From positions 1-64,000 of the forward strand of contig NZ_FRAC01000011.1 of the NCBI RefSeq assembly GCF_900142215.1: a DNA stretch of 64,000 nucleotides, written 5' to 3'. The notes beneath the pieces were generated by a model, which saw only the letters and a program-made list of their open reading frames with translations, was not told the origin of the DNA and made no database searches. Made by a program: the position numbers and the translations under genes. Shown here piece after piece: positions 43,199 through 50,735 of this stretch; position 1 is the first letter of the stretch, and every line of letters starts with the position of its first letter. Origin of the DNA: Anaerocolumna jejuensis DSM 15929. GTDB taxonomy: Bacteria > Bacillota > Clostridia > Lachnospirales > Lachnospiraceae.

Positions 43199-43232
43199 GG
43201 CAGTATCGCAGGCTTGCCTGCGGTATCAATGG
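43199..43232. repeat. Dispersed hairpin repeat before cbiO
   Basis: GGCAGTATCGCAGGC-TT-GCCTGCGGTATCAATGGG. The stem TATCGCAGGC/GCCTGCGGTA has one G-U pair. It belongs to the same family as 40965-41001 and the atpK-atpF block. An open frame continues upstream through this repeat, but the repeat shows that this part is not coding. Confidence 0.7.
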
Positions 43233-43240
43233 GTGTAAAT

Positions 43241-44062
43241 ATGAGGTTGGCAAAGGGAAGGGAATCCATTAGTAATACCAATGAGAATAGAAACGATGAG
43301 AATGAGTTTAAGGGATTAATCGAATGCAGCCAGCTGTCTTTTTCTTATGAGAAAGGGGCGGAAATACTGAAGGACATTACGTTCTCCACTATGGAAGGGG
43401 AAGCTGTTGGTATAGTAGGTGCCAATGGGGCAGGTAAATCCACCCTTCTCCGAATCCTGGTAGGCCTTGAAACAGCTTTCGGCGGGGAGGTTCTCATAGA
43501 TAGGATTCCTGTAAAAAGGGATACCTTGGCGGCTGTAAGAGCCCATGCGGGATATTTGTTCCAAGACTCCGATAATCAGCTTTTTACCCAGAGCGTTTAC
43601 CAGGACGTAGCTTTTGCTCCGAGAAATTATGGCCTTGGAGAGGAAGAGGTTGACAAAAGGGTTATGGATGCCCTTCACACTATGGGCATTACACATTTAA
43701 AGGACAAGCAGATATATAAAATGTCGGGCGGTGAGAAAAAGATGGCTTCCATTGCTACCCTGCTGTCTATGACACCGGATATTCTTTTATTTGATGAGCC
43801 TTCTATTGCCCTTGACCCAAGTAACCGCAGGACCCTTATCAATGTCCTTAACAGACTGGAGTTAACAAAGCTGATTGCTTCCCACGACCTGGATTTGATT
43901 CTTGAGACCTGTTCCAGAGTGGTATTGATTTCCGAAGGACGGATTGTAAAGGAAGGTCCGGCAGTGGACATTCTAAAGGACAGGGAGCTTTTGGAAGCCA
44001 ATCATCTGGAACTGCCTTTATGTATGCAGGGATATATCCCTTTTGAGAAAAAACGGCAGTGA
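43241..44062 (+). CDS. cbiO: ECF transporter ATPase CbiO
   Basis: An ABC ATPase of about 273 aa that powers Ni/Co uptake with CbiMQ. Walker A GANGAGKST, Q-loop LFQDSDNQLF (typical of ECF ATPases), signature MSGGEKK, Walker B ILLFDEPS, switch SHD. The start is uncertain: the ATG at 43241 (GGGTG five bases before) or 43229. A frame from 43127 would translate the hairpin repeat and is rejected. About 25 residues precede the first domain strand, which is longer than usual. Confidence 0.92.
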   Translation: MRLAKGRESISNTNENRNDENEFKGLIECSQLSFSYEKGAEILKDITFSTMEGEAVGIVGANGAGKSTLLRILVGLETAFGGEVLIDRIPVKRDTLAAVRAHAGYLFQDSDNQLFTQSVYQDVAFAPRNYGLGEEEVDKRVMDALHTMGITHLKDKQIYKMSGGEKKMASIATLLSMTPDILLFDEPSIALDPSNRRTLINVLNRLELTKLIASHDLDLILETCSRVVLISEGRIVKEGPAVDILKDRELLEANHLELPLCMQGYIPFEKKRQ

Positions 44063-44186
44063 TAGTATTGACAAAATGAGTGTAATGAGAGCAGGATAAT
44101 AATATAGAAAAATAATATAAAAATATTTTAGAAACTATGAAAATTATTTAAAATATCAACAGGAATCGCAGAAGGGAGTACATAAG

Positions 44187-45917
44187 ATGGATTTAGAAAA
44201 GCTGCCAAGCCAGAGACTACGCAAGATTGCACCGGAATTGGACCCATTAAGAAGAGGAATGGGCTGGAGTGTGGAGGATTTATCGAAACCGCAGATAATG
44301 ATAGAGAGTACCTTCGGAGACAGCCATCCGGGAAGTGCCCATCTCTTTGGACTGGTGGAAAAGGCGGTTGAGGGGATTGAGGAAACGGGAGCCAAGGCCT
44401 CCAGATATTTTACCACGGACATCTGCGATGGCATGGCACAGGGCCATGACGGGATTAATTACTCTCTGGTATCCAGAGAAACCATTGCAAATATGATTGA
44501 GATTCATGCCGGGGCAACTCCCTTTGACGGCGGGGTCTTTATAGCAAGCTGTGACAAAGGAGTCCCGGCCCATTTGATGGGAATTGGCAGGGTAAATATA
44601 CCCTCCATTATGGTTACAGGAGGAGTAATGGATGCGGGACCGGATCTGTTAACGCTGGAACAGATAGGAGCCTACAGTGCTATGTACAGGCGGGGAGAGA
44701 TAACGGAAGAAAAGTTAAATTATTATAAATACAATGCCTGTCCTTCCTGCGGGGCCTGCTCCTTTATGGGCACAGCCTCCAGTATGCAGATTATGGCAGA
44801 GGCTCTGGGACTTATGCTTCCCGGAAGTGCTCTGATGCCGGCCATGTGCAGGGACCTGCCGGCCCAGGCAAAGGCAGCGGGAGAACAGGTTGTAAAGCTT
44901 GCAAAGGAGGGAGTAAAAGCAAGGGATATTGTAACGTTGAAATCCTTTGAGAATGCGGTTATGGTTCATGCGGCCATATCCGGATCTACGAACTGTCTTT
45001 TGCATATGCCCTCCATAGCCAGGGAATTTGGAATAGATCTTGACAGTGACAGCTTTGACAGACTCCACCGGGGAGCCCATTACCTTTTAGACATACGGCC
45101 TGCCGGAAAATGGCCCGCACAGTATTTTTATTATGCGGGAGGGGTGCCGGCAATCATGGAGGAAATCAAGAAGAGCCTCCATCTGGAGGTATTAACGGTT
45201 ACCGGAAAGACACTGGGAGAGAATCTGGAAGAATTAAAGAAAGACGGTTACTACGAGAAATGTTATTCCTATCTGGAAGGGACAGGCCTTAAGAAAGAAG
45301 ATATTATCCGTCCCTATGATAATCCCATCGGAAAGAACGGAACAATCGCAGTTCTAAGGGGAAACCTAGCACCGGAAGGAGCTGTGGTAAAGCATTCGGC
45401 AGTTCCCAGGGAAATGCATAAGGCGGTTCTTACTGCCAGACCCTTTGACTGTGAGGAAGATGCAATAGAGGCAATTCTCAGTAAGAGGATAAAGCCGGGA
45501 GATGGGGTTATTATCCGTTATGAAGGGCCAAAGGGGAGCGGTATGCCGGAGATGTTCTATACTACGGAGGCTATTTCTTCCGACCCTGAGCTAGGCAAGA
45601 CAATTGCCCTCATTACGGACGGACGTTTTTCAGGCGCTTCCAAAGGGCCCGCTATCGGACATGTCTCACCGGAGGCAGCGGAAGGGGGACCCATTGCCCT
45701 TGTGGAAGAAGGGGATTTGATATTATTGGATATCGAGAACCGTGTTCTGAAGCTTACAGGAGTAAATGGACAGCCCTTAACGGAAGAAGAGATGGAGAAA
45801 GTTCTGGAGGAAAGAAGAAAGCATCTGAAGCCCAGGGAACCAAAGTACAGGACTGGTGTATTAAACATATATGCAAAGCATGCGGTATCACCTATGAAAG
45901 GCGGATATATGGAGTAG
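44187..45917 (+). CDS. IlvD/Edd-family dehydratase, atypical
   Basis: A 576-aa iron-sulfur dehydratase. Family motifs: DICDGMAQGHDGINYSLVSRE, SCDKGVPAHLMG (C122), ACPSCGACSFMGTASSM (C185, C188, C191) and near the end ITDGRFSGASKG. In dihydroxy-acid dehydratase the first cluster Cys lies in a Pro-Cys-Asn motif; the matching place here is H47-P-G-S50. MGTASSM instead of CGGMYTANTM also points away from standard IlvD and toward sugar-acid dehydratases. No ilv gene is adjacent. The product may act on an aldonate rather than in branched-chain amino acid synthesis. GAAGGGAG Shine-Dalgarno. Confidence 0.85.
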   Translation: MDLEKLPSQRLRKIAPELDPLRRGMGWSVEDLSKPQIMIESTFGDSHPGSAHLFGLVEKAVEGIEETGAKASRYFTTDICDGMAQGHDGINYSLVSRETIANMIEIHAGATPFDGGVFIASCDKGVPAHLMGIGRVNIPSIMVTGGVMDAGPDLLTLEQIGAYSAMYRRGEITEEKLNYYKYNACPSCGACSFMGTASSMQIMAEALGLMLPGSALMPAMCRDLPAQAKAAGEQVVKLAKEGVKARDIVTLKSFENAVMVHAAISGSTNCLLHMPSIAREFGIDLDSDSFDRLHRGAHYLLDIRPAGKWPAQYFYYAGGVPAIMEEIKKSLHLEVLTVTGKTLGENLEELKKDGYYEKCYSYLEGTGLKKEDIIRPYDNPIGKNGTIAVLRGNLAPEGAVVKHSAVPREMHKAVLTARPFDCEEDAIEAILSKRIKPGDGVIIRYEGPKGSGMPEMFYTTEAISSDPELGKTIALITDGRFSGASKGPAIGHVSPEAAEGGPIALVEEGDLILLDIENRVLKLTGVNGQPLTEEEMEKVLEERRKHLKPREPKYRTGVLNIYAKHAVSPMKGGYME

Positions 45918-45942
45918 AACGGATTGGCTCTAATACTAAAAA

Positions 45943-46097
45943 TATTGATTCGATGTCATAAGTTAATGTTATGTTTAATGAAAGTATACTTGGAGTATAA
46001 AGATACACTCAGCTCCGTGAAAGTCGCTTTGCTGCACTTTATACCCTAAATGTACATAGATAAAAGCTGAGATTGACTTATTACACCCGAATCAAAT
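45943..46097. mobile_element. MITE-like palindromic element, copy A
   Basis: A 155-bp non-coding element with terminal inverted repeats (ATTGATTCGATGTCATAAGT at the left; the right end ATTACACCCGAATCAAAT is its imperfect inverse). Inner arms GGAGTATAAAG...CTTTATACCC make it one long nested hairpin. It is about 85% identical by eye to 49571-49723. An extra right end (TGACATTACACACCCAAATC, 46114-46133) follows. No transposase frame. It fills most of the gap 45918-46241 before splB. Confidence 0.75.
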
Positions 46098-46241
46098 ATA
46101 AGTTCAATAAACATGACATTACACACCCAAATCAATATAAATTAAAAAAACCATTCCTGAAAATAGTAAATAATAAAGTCTTGGAAGATACTAATAGCAG
46201 ATTCAATCATAAATCGGATAGATAAAAGAAAGGATAGCAGA

Positions 46242-47237
46242 ATGAAACCTTCCAAGATATACTATGAGCCGGATGTTTTAACTTATCAGTTAGGCAGGGA
46301 ACTGCAGGAGAAATACAAAGATCTTCCCTGGGTGCCAATCGAAAGCCACAACAATATTCAAGAGCTTAGAACAAAGGAAAACAAGGAGTTTAAGGAGTTA
46401 AAGACCCTCCTTATCCTTGGCACCAGGAAAACCCATAAATATTCACCGAATTTCAAGGTGTCGGATTACCTGGTACCCTTTACCTCTTCCGGCTGCACAG
46501 CCATGTGCCTTTACTGTTACCTGGTCTGCAACTATAATAAATGCTCCTATCTCAGGGTATTTGTAAACAGAGAGGAAATGATGAATAAGCTTATCCGGTT
46601 TTCTGAAAAGAGTGAGAAGGAAAATGTCTTTGAAATAGGCAGCAACAGTGACCTTCTGCTGGAAAATACGGTTACGGGGAATCTTCCCTGGATACTGGAA
46701 GAATTCTTAAAGGCAAAAAAGGGCAAACTGACCTTTCCAACGAAATTCAGCATGGTGGAGCCTATGTTAAATATAAACCATCAGGGCAGGATTATCTTTC
46801 GAATGTCCGTAAATCCCCCCTTTATCATCAATAATGTGGAAATCGGAACGGCATCCTTAGCCAACCGGATAGAAGCCTTAAATAAAGTGGCAGAAGCAGA
46901 TTACCCGGTGGGAATATTAATAGCCCCGGTTATCTTTACAGAGGGCTGGAAGGCGCTTTATACGGAGCTTCTGGATATACTGGCGGAAAAGCTTTCACCC
47001 AGGGTAAAGAAAACCATGTTCATTGAAATTATTTTCATGACCTATAGCTTTATTCACAGAAGCATTAACAACGAAGCCTTTCCCGAAGCTCTGGAGCTTT
47101 ATGATAAAGAGCTTATGAAGGGCAGGGGAATGGGAAAATACTGCTACAGGCCGGAATTACGGGAAGAGGGAGAACGGTTCCTTTTGGAGGAGATTGATAA
47201 AAGATTCGGAAAGGATAAGATTTTATACTTTAGTTAA
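46242..47237 (+). CDS. splB: Spore photoproduct lyase
   Basis: A 331-aa radical-SAM DNA repair enzyme that splits the spore photoproduct thymine dimer at germination. The cluster motif is C85-x3-C89-x2-C92 (SGCTAMCLYCY). The family regions FEIGSNSDLLLENTVTG and FRMSVNPPFIINNVEIGT are present. The position of Bacillus Cys141 (the hydrogen donor in FEAACTSD) is Ser134 here; C96 and C101 lie near the cluster. It ends RFGKDKILYF, typical of the clostridial form. The Shine-Dalgarno is AGAAAGGA. It marks the organism as a spore former. Confidence 0.94.
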   Translation: MKPSKIYYEPDVLTYQLGRELQEKYKDLPWVPIESHNNIQELRTKENKEFKELKTLLILGTRKTHKYSPNFKVSDYLVPFTSSGCTAMCLYCYLVCNYNKCSYLRVFVNREEMMNKLIRFSEKSEKENVFEIGSNSDLLLENTVTGNLPWILEEFLKAKKGKLTFPTKFSMVEPMLNINHQGRIIFRMSVNPPFIINNVEIGTASLANRIEALNKVAEADYPVGILIAPVIFTEGWKALYTELLDILAEKLSPRVKKTMFIEIIFMTYSFIHRSINNEAFPEALELYDKELMKGRGMGKYCYRPELREEGERFLLEEIDKRFGKDKILYFS

Positions 47238-47312
47238 TCAGTTTGATTCGGGTATCAATGGATAATCTGATAAAAATTAAATTCTGTCAACCGTATCCTC
47301 TTTTAGAAAGAA

Positions 47313-47363
47313 AACTGGTTGGGGAAGCCTTAAGTTAAAGCTTTTCCAACCAGTTATTTTTTT
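47313..47363. terminator. Bidirectional terminator between splB and the 5'-nucleotidase
   Basis: AACTGGTTGGGGAAGC pairs with GCTTTTCCAACCAGTT (one mismatch), with a T-rich run on the right and an A-rich run on the left. It serves both convergent genes. Confidence 0.88.
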
Positions 47364-47394
47364 CATCGTGCAGGGTCAAGGATAATGCCGGTTA

Positions 47395-49455
47395 TTATTT
47401 TACGACCTTTATTTTCTTTGATACCGTAAGGCTTCCGATGGATGCAGTAATTACAGTTGTTCCCGCCTTTTTGCTGATTACCTTGCCGGTACTTGTAACA
47501 ACAGCTACGGATTTATCACTGGAAGTCCACTTAGCAGTACCGGCTACACCGGTGGCACTTACCTTGAAGGTAAAACTCTTACCGAGCTTGATAGTTCCGG
47601 TTGAAGCAGTAAGGGTAAGGTGTGATTTCTTAACTATAATATTGGTCTGGAGCTTATAGGTAATAGCTCCCTGGGTAACGGCAGAGGTAATGGTTACGGT
47701 ACCTGCTTTGATAGCGGTTATTAATCCGTTTGTACTTACCGTTGCAATGTTCTTGTTACTGCTGCTGTAGCTGACCCTGGCAGTTCCGAGTAAATTATTC
47801 AATACCAGCTGCAGGCTGTTCCCTTCATAGATAGCAGCTTTCTCTGTAGTACTGGGGATTTCCATGGTACCCTTAATGAATCTGGCATTGAGGTCAGGAT
47901 TTAAAATGCCCTCTTCACCGATTTTCTTAAGGGAGGCTATGACGGTCTCATTGTCGAGGGCATTGGTATTCTTATTTGAAATAATATCGGATAGGAATAC
48001 GGTGTATTTGTTTCCGCCTGTAGCAATATATTCATTGGTCAGGACGGTGTAGGTTTTATGTAAGTCCATAGGGGTACCGTCAGCAAGGCGGACATCAAAT
48101 ACCTGATTGTCCTCCGGGCGGGTGAGGTCGTATTTGGCAGTAAGACCTGCCATCTGCATGTTGGAGGAATCATTTCCGACAACCTGCTCCAAAAGCTTAA
48201 CCACCTGGGTGCCTGTCATCTGGACCTTAAACAACCGGTTATTAAAAGGAAAGACCGTATACATGTCATATGCCGTCAGCTTCTTGGCATCAAAGTTACA
48301 GCGGATACCTCCGTCATTGCAGAAGGCAAAATCCACATCCTTCTCACCGTACAGCATCAGGTCTGTTACGAAGTTTCCCATAGTTGTAGTCAGGGAATCA
48401 CCGATGTAATCTCTGGTCAAGGCAACCGGCAGGTCTGCGATTACTTTATTTAATTTCGGACCAACACTGTCAATGGAAAGGTTGCTGATAGTCACTATCT
48501 GGCTGTCCAGATTGGCGGCATTTTCAGGGGTATTTAACAGGTTTGAAAGGTTAGCTTTATCATAAACGGATACATAGGACGGATTCTCCACAGTTACGGT
48601 TCCGTTTGCCTTTATTGTCATATCAGCTTTTGCATAGCCGTAACCATAGCAATTGCCTTCCGCATAGGGAATTCCGCTGTCTGCTTTACCGCTTTCTATC
48701 TTGTGGCTGTGGCCGCCAAATAAGAAATCCACATAAGTATGGTCAAATAATTCAGCTGCTTCTTTGGCATCCTGGTGGGCCAGTACGATAACGGCATCTG
48801 CTTCTTTGCTTTCCTTTAATTTCCTTGCAAGATTATTCACCAGGCTTACATCCTCACTGATGGTGTAGGGTGCGACCATGGCTGCCATGATATCTACGGA
48901 GTATTCAGCAGCCCAGCCTATGACTGCAATCTTCTTTCCGCCGCGGTTTATAATGGTATAATCCTTGGTATAGGGGATTCTTTTATTCGTTCCCGCAGCG
49001 TATACATTGCAGGCCAGTACGGGCGCGGTGCTGTTAAGATAGGTACCGTCCTTGGTTAAAACGGTATCAAGGCCCCAGTCAAATTCATGGTTGCCGAGTC
49101 CGTGGGCATCATAAGCCATTGCATTGAATGCCTGTACCACATATTTACCATAGGAGAAGTTGGAGATTGGGGTTCCCTGGAAGGAATCACCGCTGTCTAA
49201 TAGGATTACATTCCCTTTGCTGCGGTAGTCAGCGAATACCTTCGACATATAAGCCAAACGGTATTGATTGGTGGACTTGTCCGATAAATTGGTGACCTCT
49301 GCCATATGTCCGTGCAGGTCTGTGGTTTCCAGCAGGGTAAAGGTTACATCACTGCTGCTTTCTGCCTTTGCTGTATTGCCTGGAACTGTAAGCAATCCGA
49401 ATACCAGAGCCAGAGTAAGCAGTACAGACAAAAGGTTACGAAATCTTGTTTTCAT
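47395..49455 (-). CDS. Secreted 5'-nucleotidase/2',3'-cyclic phosphodiesterase with Ig-like domains
   Basis: A 686-aa exported enzyme that dephosphorylates extracellular nucleotides. Signal peptide 1-31 (TVPGNTAKAE). Metallophosphatase domain about 35-300 with TTDLHGHM, DSGDSFQGT, GNHEFDWG and FGGHSHK. 5'-nucleotidase C-terminal domain about 340-520 (FCNDGGIRCNF). Then two bacterial Ig-like (BIG_2) repeats about 530-686 (ATVSTNGLITAIKAGTVTIT; AVVTSTGKVISKKAGTTVIT). There is no LPXTG or SLH domain, so anchoring is unclear. GAGGCTC is its weak Shine-Dalgarno. Monocistronic. Confidence 0.93.
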   Translation of the reverse strand: MKTRFRNLLSVLLTLALVFGLLTVPGNTAKAESSSDVTFTLLETTDLHGHMAEVTNLSDKSTNQYRLAYMSKVFADYRSKGNVILLDSGDSFQGTPISNFSYGKYVVQAFNAMAYDAHGLGNHEFDWGLDTVLTKDGTYLNSTAPVLACNVYAAGTNKRIPYTKDYTIINRGGKKIAVIGWAAEYSVDIMAAMVAPYTISEDVSLVNNLARKLKESKEADAVIVLAHQDAKEAAELFDHTYVDFLFGGHSHKIESGKADSGIPYAEGNCYGYGYAKADMTIKANGTVTVENPSYVSVYDKANLSNLLNTPENAANLDSQIVTISNLSIDSVGPKLNKVIADLPVALTRDYIGDSLTTTMGNFVTDLMLYGEKDVDFAFCNDGGIRCNFDAKKLTAYDMYTVFPFNNRLFKVQMTGTQVVKLLEQVVGNDSSNMQMAGLTAKYDLTRPEDNQVFDVRLADGTPMDLHKTYTVLTNEYIATGGNKYTVFLSDIISNKNTNALDNETVIASLKKIGEEGILNPDLNARFIKGTMEIPSTTEKAAIYEGNSLQLVLNNLLGTARVSYSSSNKNIATVSTNGLITAIKAGTVTITSAVTQGAITYKLQTNIIVKKSHLTLTASTGTIKLGKSFTFKVSATGVAGTAKWTSSDKSVAVVTSTGKVISKKAGTTVITASIGSLTVSKKIKVVK

Positions 49456-49570
49456 AAGAGCCTCCTTACTTATTATACAAAGTATAATTCCATAATATGG
49501 AATATATAAACATTATAATTCCAAACCTTTGGTTACGCAAGGCTTCATACATAATTTTATAGTGAATGGG

Positions 49571-49723
49571 AAATTTGATTCAGATGTCATAAGTCAATGT
49601 TACGTTTAAGAAATGTATACATGGGGTATAAAAATACACTCAGCTCCGTGAAAGTCGCTTCGTTGCATTTTTATACTCCAAATATACATAGATGAAAGCT
49701 GAGATTGACACCCGAATCAAATT
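49571..49723. mobile_element. MITE-like palindromic element, copy B
   Basis: A 153-bp element closely related to 45943-46097. Terminal repeats AAATTTGATTC and GAATCAAATTT are perfectly inverse. Inner arms TGGGGTATAAAAATACA / TGCATTTTTATACTCCA extend the hairpin, and the central stretch CACTCAGCTCCGTGAAAGTC is identical in both copies. It lies upstream of the 5'-nucleotidase gene, in the gap 49456-49943. Confidence 0.75.
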
Positions 49724-49730
49724 TACTTAT

Positions 49731-49790
49731 AAAAAATAAGGCTTCATGTCTTCACTTCTCTAATTTTAGAGATGAAAACAGGAAGCCCTT
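49731..49790 (-). terminator. Terminator of the flavodoxin-fold reductase gene
   Basis: An imperfect hairpin with closing pairs AAGGGCTTCCTG...GAAGCCTT and inner TCTCTAA/TTAGAGA. On the minus strand it is followed by ATTTTTTATAAG. The stretch 49791-49943 shows nothing further. Confidence 0.7.
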
Positions 49791-49943
49791 GCTTTGGCTA
49801 TAAAAATGCTATGTATTTTCTGCATTTTACTTTAGTGGTATCTATGGATGCTTGTAATAAGCACTGGTAGCTGGTTTAAAAATCAAAATGTACTTTATCA
49901 GCCTTTTAACTTAATTCGGTTAAGGCAATTATGTCAGTAACAG

Positions 49944-50567
49944 TTATCTTATGAAATTTGTAAATACCCTCTCTTCCCTCTCAGGCAGAGTAATACCGTC
50001 TTTCTTTCCGGCTTCTATGCACTTTAACAGCCAGGCCATATTTTTACCCAGGGTTCTCATGATCTGCATACCCTCTAAATCCTGCTTAACCTCCTCCGGC
50101 GTATTTCCGTGTACCATGTTCCAGTACTGGGAAGATACTACAGGCATATTGGAAATGGTAAAATATTTGTTCAGCTGATCCAGGGAAGCCGTAGAGCCGG
50201 CTCTCCTGCAGCTTACCACAGCAGCTCCCGGCTTATAGGAAAAATCATTGCCGCAATAAAAGAAGCGGTCTAAGAAAGATGTAATGGCTCCGGCGGCAGA
50301 AGCATAGTGAACAGGAGCGCCAAAGATAAAGCCGTCGGCCTCCTTTGCCAGGTCCAACGCTTTGTTGACCGTGTCGTTGTCATAAGCACATTTGCCGGGA
50401 AATTTGGAACAGACTCCGCAATCCAGACATCCTCTGATGGGTTTATTTCCTATGTGAAATATCTCAGCTGTAATCTCCTCTGCCTCCAAGACCTTGGCGA
50501 TTTCCTCCAGTGCTGTATAAGTACAGCCGTGTATATTGGGACTTCCGTTAATTAGTAAAACCTTCAT
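49944..50567 (-). CDS. NAD(P)H-dependent FMN reductase-like flavoprotein
   Basis: A 207-aa flavodoxin-fold protein. LLINGSPNIHGCTYTALEEI is the FMN phosphate loop; GCLDCGVCSKFPGKC is a cysteine-rich insertion as in iron-sulfur flavoproteins and related NADPH-dependent FMN reductases; FGAPVHYASAAGAITSFLDRFFY is the second flavin-binding stretch. It probably transfers electrons to small molecules; the partner is unknown. The start lies 10 bp after a CGAGGTG Shine-Dalgarno. Monocistronic, divergent from the decarboxylase gene. Confidence 0.87.
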   Translation of the reverse strand: MKVLLINGSPNIHGCTYTALEEIAKVLEAEEITAEIFHIGNKPIRGCLDCGVCSKFPGKCAYDNDTVNKALDLAKEADGFIFGAPVHYASAAGAITSFLDRFFYCGNDFSYKPGAAVVSCRRAGSTASLDQLNKYFTISNMPVVSSQYWNMVHGNTPEEVKQDLEGMQIMRTLGKNMAWLLKCIEAGKKDGITLPEREERVFTNFIR

Positions 50568-50735
50568 AGGGCACCTCGTTTCCTGTAATATTGGTTTTTA
50601 CCTAATAAATCATATCACGTAATTTCTTTCCGGAAAAGAGGAAAAAAGATTGTTTTTATCAGGGGATTTGATACAATGGATGTTAAATAACAAATCAGAA
50701 GAACAGCACAAGGACGAAAGGGCAGGTACACTCAG

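Noticed and set aside
43127..43240. Longer N-terminus for CbiO
   Set aside because: The frame runs through a dispersed hairpin repeat and gives a non-homologous 38-residue extension; a start at 43241 or 43229 is more likely.
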